Assembly (NCBI RefSeq): GCF_001428075.1
Contig: NZ_LMSI01000020.1
Coordinates: 305,462 to 369,461 of the forward strand
Length of the DNA stretch: 64,000 bases
Reading direction: 5' to 3'
Origin: Arthrobacter sp. Soil764
GTDB lineage: Bacteria; Actinomycetota; Actinomycetes; Actinomycetales; Micrococcaceae
The notes below the pieces were generated by a model, which was not told the origin of the DNA, searched no databases, and worked only from the letters and a program-made list of their open reading frames with translations. The position numbers were made by a program, and so were the translations under genes. Positions within the stretch are counted from its first letter, which is position 1, and each line of letters begins with the position of its first letter. This document shows, piece after piece, positions 62,801 to 64,000 of this stretch.

Positions 62801-63923
62801 AGCCCGCCAGTTGCATGAGACAGCAACGGAGGCTGCCATCGATGGCAAACCTGGGGCCGCCGATTATGGTGAGCGCGCGGGCAGGGTCGAGCACGACAGG
62901 GACGGTTCCCGCCGTTGGGACTGTCCCGGCCGGGCCAGCCGGTTCCACTTTGATATTGGCTGGCTGTTCTCCCTGGCCCAGCCGCAACCATACTTGCTGG
63001 CCCGGGGAGCCCGCACTCGGCATCCCGTTGGCCTTCTGGGCTGCCAAGGCGACGATGGACAGCGGAGGGGCGCACCGCCGTCGGCGTTCCCTGTCTTCCG
63101 CAACAGCTGAGGTCACAGCGGCTGACAGTGCCCGCCTCTGCCGCCGCCCGCTGACAGCGGGCACCAGGGCCGCAAATACCGAAGCCGCGGAAAAGGCAAG
63201 GAACATCCACGTTCCTGTGAGAACGGCCAGCAGCACTCCCAGGGCCAGCGGGAGGACTGCGGTCAGAAGGATCAGCGTTCGACTTCCTGTGTCAGGATGA
63301 CCGGGAACCACGATCGGTTCAGCCACCGGTTTTCCGGCATCCGCCAGGAGTTTCCCCGGCACATCTGCAAATACCAGAGACAGGCTTGACTGACCGCATC
63401 TTAGGGTCGAGTCCGTCGAAACGATGGCGCTCCGTATCTTTTGACCGTCCACGTACGTGCCGTTGGCACTGTCCAGGTCAACCAACATGATTTTCGTGTC
63501 AGTAACAACGAGACGCGCATGTTCGCGGGACAGCTCCTGGTCGGAGATGACAATCCGCGTGCCGCTTCGGCCGATGGTGTAAGTGCCACGCCGTAACGGC
63601 ACGACAGTTCCCGCTGCTGCCCCGCTGTCGATGGCGAGGACCAGGGGAGGGGACGCATCAGCACTGGGCTGGCGCCGCAGCCGTCGGCCCGAAGGGGCGG
63701 TGCCGCCGTCGACGAGGATCGCCGCCTCCACGAGCGGCGGCACACCGAGGACCAGAGACCGCAGATCCTTCCCATCCACCGTGACCGCGCCCACGTCGAA
63801 CTTCCGGACCAACTGCTCATGAATGACGTGGCCCGCCGCGCCGGCGGGTGCATCAATGGACAGCTCCACGGGCGGCTGGGGACGTGACCCGGGGCCGCCA
63901 ACCAGCGTGCAATTAAGCGTCAT
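59838..63923 (-). CDS. FHA-FtsK/SpoIIIE ATPase of EssC/EccC type (type VII secretion)
   Basis: 1361 aa. N-terminal region (1-92) possibly a degenerate FHA-like domain; an FHA domain (about 93-190) with GRS at 118-120, SREH at 132-135 and NGTYVDG at 154-160; two membrane segments (about 215-256); then three ATPase modules. Module 1 is intact: Walker A VAGTTGSGKSELL (Lys581), Walker B IVIDEF (Asp683, Glu684). Module 2 is degenerate: GSPASGAGS near 915 lacks the Lys. Module 3 has Walker A LGNPGSGKS (Lys1212) and LLVDDVDQL. N-terminal FHA plus three modules is the EssC plan of Bacillota rather than the FHA-free EccC of mycobacteria. ATG 63923 has AAGGA about 11 nt upstream. Confidence 0.85.
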   Translation of the reverse strand: MTLNCTLVGGPGSRPQPPVELSIDAPAGAAGHVIHEQLVRKFDVGAVTVDGKDLRSLVLGVPPLVEAAILVDGGTAPSGRRLRRQPSADASPPLVLAIDSGAAAGTVVPLRRGTYTIGRSGTRIVISDQELSREHARLVVTDTKIMLVDLDSANGTYVDGQKIRSAIVSTDSTLRCGQSSLSLVFADVPGKLLADAGKPVAEPIVVPGHPDTGSRTLILLTAVLPLALGVLLAVLTGTWMFLAFSAASVFAALVPAVSGRRQRRALSAAVTSAVAEDRERRRRCAPPLSIVALAAQKANGMPSAGSPGQQVWLRLGQGEQPANIKVEPAGPAGTVPTAGTVPVVLDPARALTIIGGPRFAIDGSLRCCLMQLAGYPRSDNVQVLVYGPPGALPLAARYLPKVTLAATLNAVLHVLNSCHQQGCERGVLLIRGDSVAAAAEQAVREAALQRGWQVLHFLPEDRESPAPDIFLSERRSTLVQNHREIVFVPDLVPAEVFTAFCRRLADCRHQDKEQRSGLPAACSLDEVLPLTLAATADRWNSSARIEGLPVPVGVSTSGTKVLDLLADGPHLLVAGTTGSGKSELLRSLALALALTYPPDRVNFYFIDFKGGSGLDPLSSLVHCVGLQTDLAADELDRTLRSLRAEVRLRERCLAAARVPDLSTYRSTAAARDFVLPHLVIVIDEFRMLVDDAPEVLRELLRIASIGRSLGIHLIMATQRPQGALTADIRANVTSSIALRVQSDMESVDIVNSKDAAAISVATPGRAFLARGTEAAGEFQTASLSSAAGGIQPIAVTVHRTTDYLALQGGGPRGGRASIPTPAQAVEPLAALVKSLCTAQQQAVPRRPVAPPLPDALEEPSRDGQTMNSGSPPPLSLEPETPAGQVRLGLMDVPEKQKLEPLVWSPASHGHAAFIGSPASGAGSALEVAVLKLMAGPDQAHFYFLDSAGSFCPVAGEARVGAHAGLHDLRRGVRILERLVRDLGQRLGQPASGQVPLILVIVGWGSWVSAFRSGPLAWAEDLVQDLVRDGARAGITVVVHGERELVTARFFGAIPNRFFFPAGSSEESRAMWPRVPAMPAVRGRAAAFGPVAGGGPVACQFYRNPIRRPAAAGSGSQYPPAASPPFRVEPLPAKITVGQVAAFMEEAGLQHPAVQRFPGKDGADGAGRSEIPEPHRWQSDAFLGVAGDEPAPASLRLPGRGVAVILGNPGSGKSNTLLALAALNPAQQWCTSPMPAEATGDFWKDLLVQAEGGRLSPKTVLLVDDVDQLAPPALNALEQLNALGHSLVVTAAYSPLLFQRVPLVMNARAAGAGLLLGPRSMADGDLFGVRFDVEAQPPPGRGVLISGGRSCPLQVAWSGASV

Positions 63924-64000
63924 GACTTGTCGATTCCTTCGTGCATGTAGCTACACGCTAGACACCGGACGCAACGCTTGGCGTTGGCTTCTACGCCTAT
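63924..64000. other. Upstream region of the EssC/EccC-type gene
   Basis: 77 bases to the window edge. It contains a perfect palindrome TGTAGCTACA within GCATGTAGCTACACGC about 26 bases upstream of the start codon, which could be an operator or part of the promoter. No gene is visible. Confidence 0.3.

Overview
The window is high-GC actinobacterial chromosome. WhiB1, BldC, MtrA-MtrB-LpqB, an LpqB-ComF-HPF-SecA run, a 180-kDa-type NAD-glutamate dehydrogenase, a PdtaS-like kinase and a UPF0182 protein point to Actinomycetota. Protein style and gene order suggest Micrococcaceae (Arthrobacter or Pseudarthrobacter-like); the genus is inference. Gene content is mostly core. No insertion sequence, prophage, CRISPR array or rRNA was seen. 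Several blocks match the Mycobacterium tuberculosis order as I remember it: etfBA near iscS-mnmA, mtrAB-lpqB-comF-hpf-secA-Rv3235, and whiB1 next to pdtaS.

Layout. 0.1-5 kb: a Lon-type PDZ protease, a UPF0182 membrane protein and two identical initiator tRNAs, each with its own terminator. 5-12.3 kb: a cytochrome b-type membrane protein, a photolyase, an envelope pair (TPM-domain protein and PspA) and a divergent HtrA-type protease. 12.5-19.2 kb: etfB-etfA-PIG-L deacetylase, an ECF sigma/anti-sigma pair, TrmL, a J-domain protein and a lipoprotein. 19.4-23.1 kb: DoxX and a divergent SufR-family regulator that share an operator, then cysteine desulfurase and MnmA (tRNA 2-thiouridine synthesis). 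23.2-29 kb: a complete peptide-type ABC importer with a fused double ATPase. 29-37 kb: chorismate mutase, a MetE-like protein, and on the minus strand a MoxR/DUF58/DUF4350/DUF4129/multi-pass membrane operon. 37-47.5 kb: mtrA-mtrB-lpqB, comF, hpf, a YcaQ/AlkX-type glycosylase and secA. 47.6-52.3 kb: Rv3235-like and LysM proteins, an unknown protein with a leaderless start, BldC and an orphan CpaB/CpaE-like pair. 52.3-59.8 kb: glutamate dehydrogenase, a PdtaS-like histidine kinase, WhiB1 and a small membrane protein. 59.8-63.9 kb: an FHA-FtsK/SpoIIIE ATPase of EssC/EccC type, probably the edge of a type VII secretion locus that continues past the window.

The most notable signals are regulatory. 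(i) At least seven starts sit exactly 6 nt after a TANNNT -10 box, with no usable Shine-Dalgarno, which predicts leaderless mRNAs; one of them would give MtrA an 18-residue N-terminal extension. (ii) The doxX/regulator divergent promoters carry an 8-bp inverted repeat over the doxX -10. (iii) whiB1 has a near-consensus CRP/GlxR site and a terminator-like hairpin in its leader. (iv) A second CRP/GlxR-like site precedes the ABC importer. On the protein side, the MetE-like protein lacks two expected zinc ligands and the CpaE-like ATPase has Arg for the P-loop Lys. All functional assignments rest on motif recognition by eye; no database search was run.
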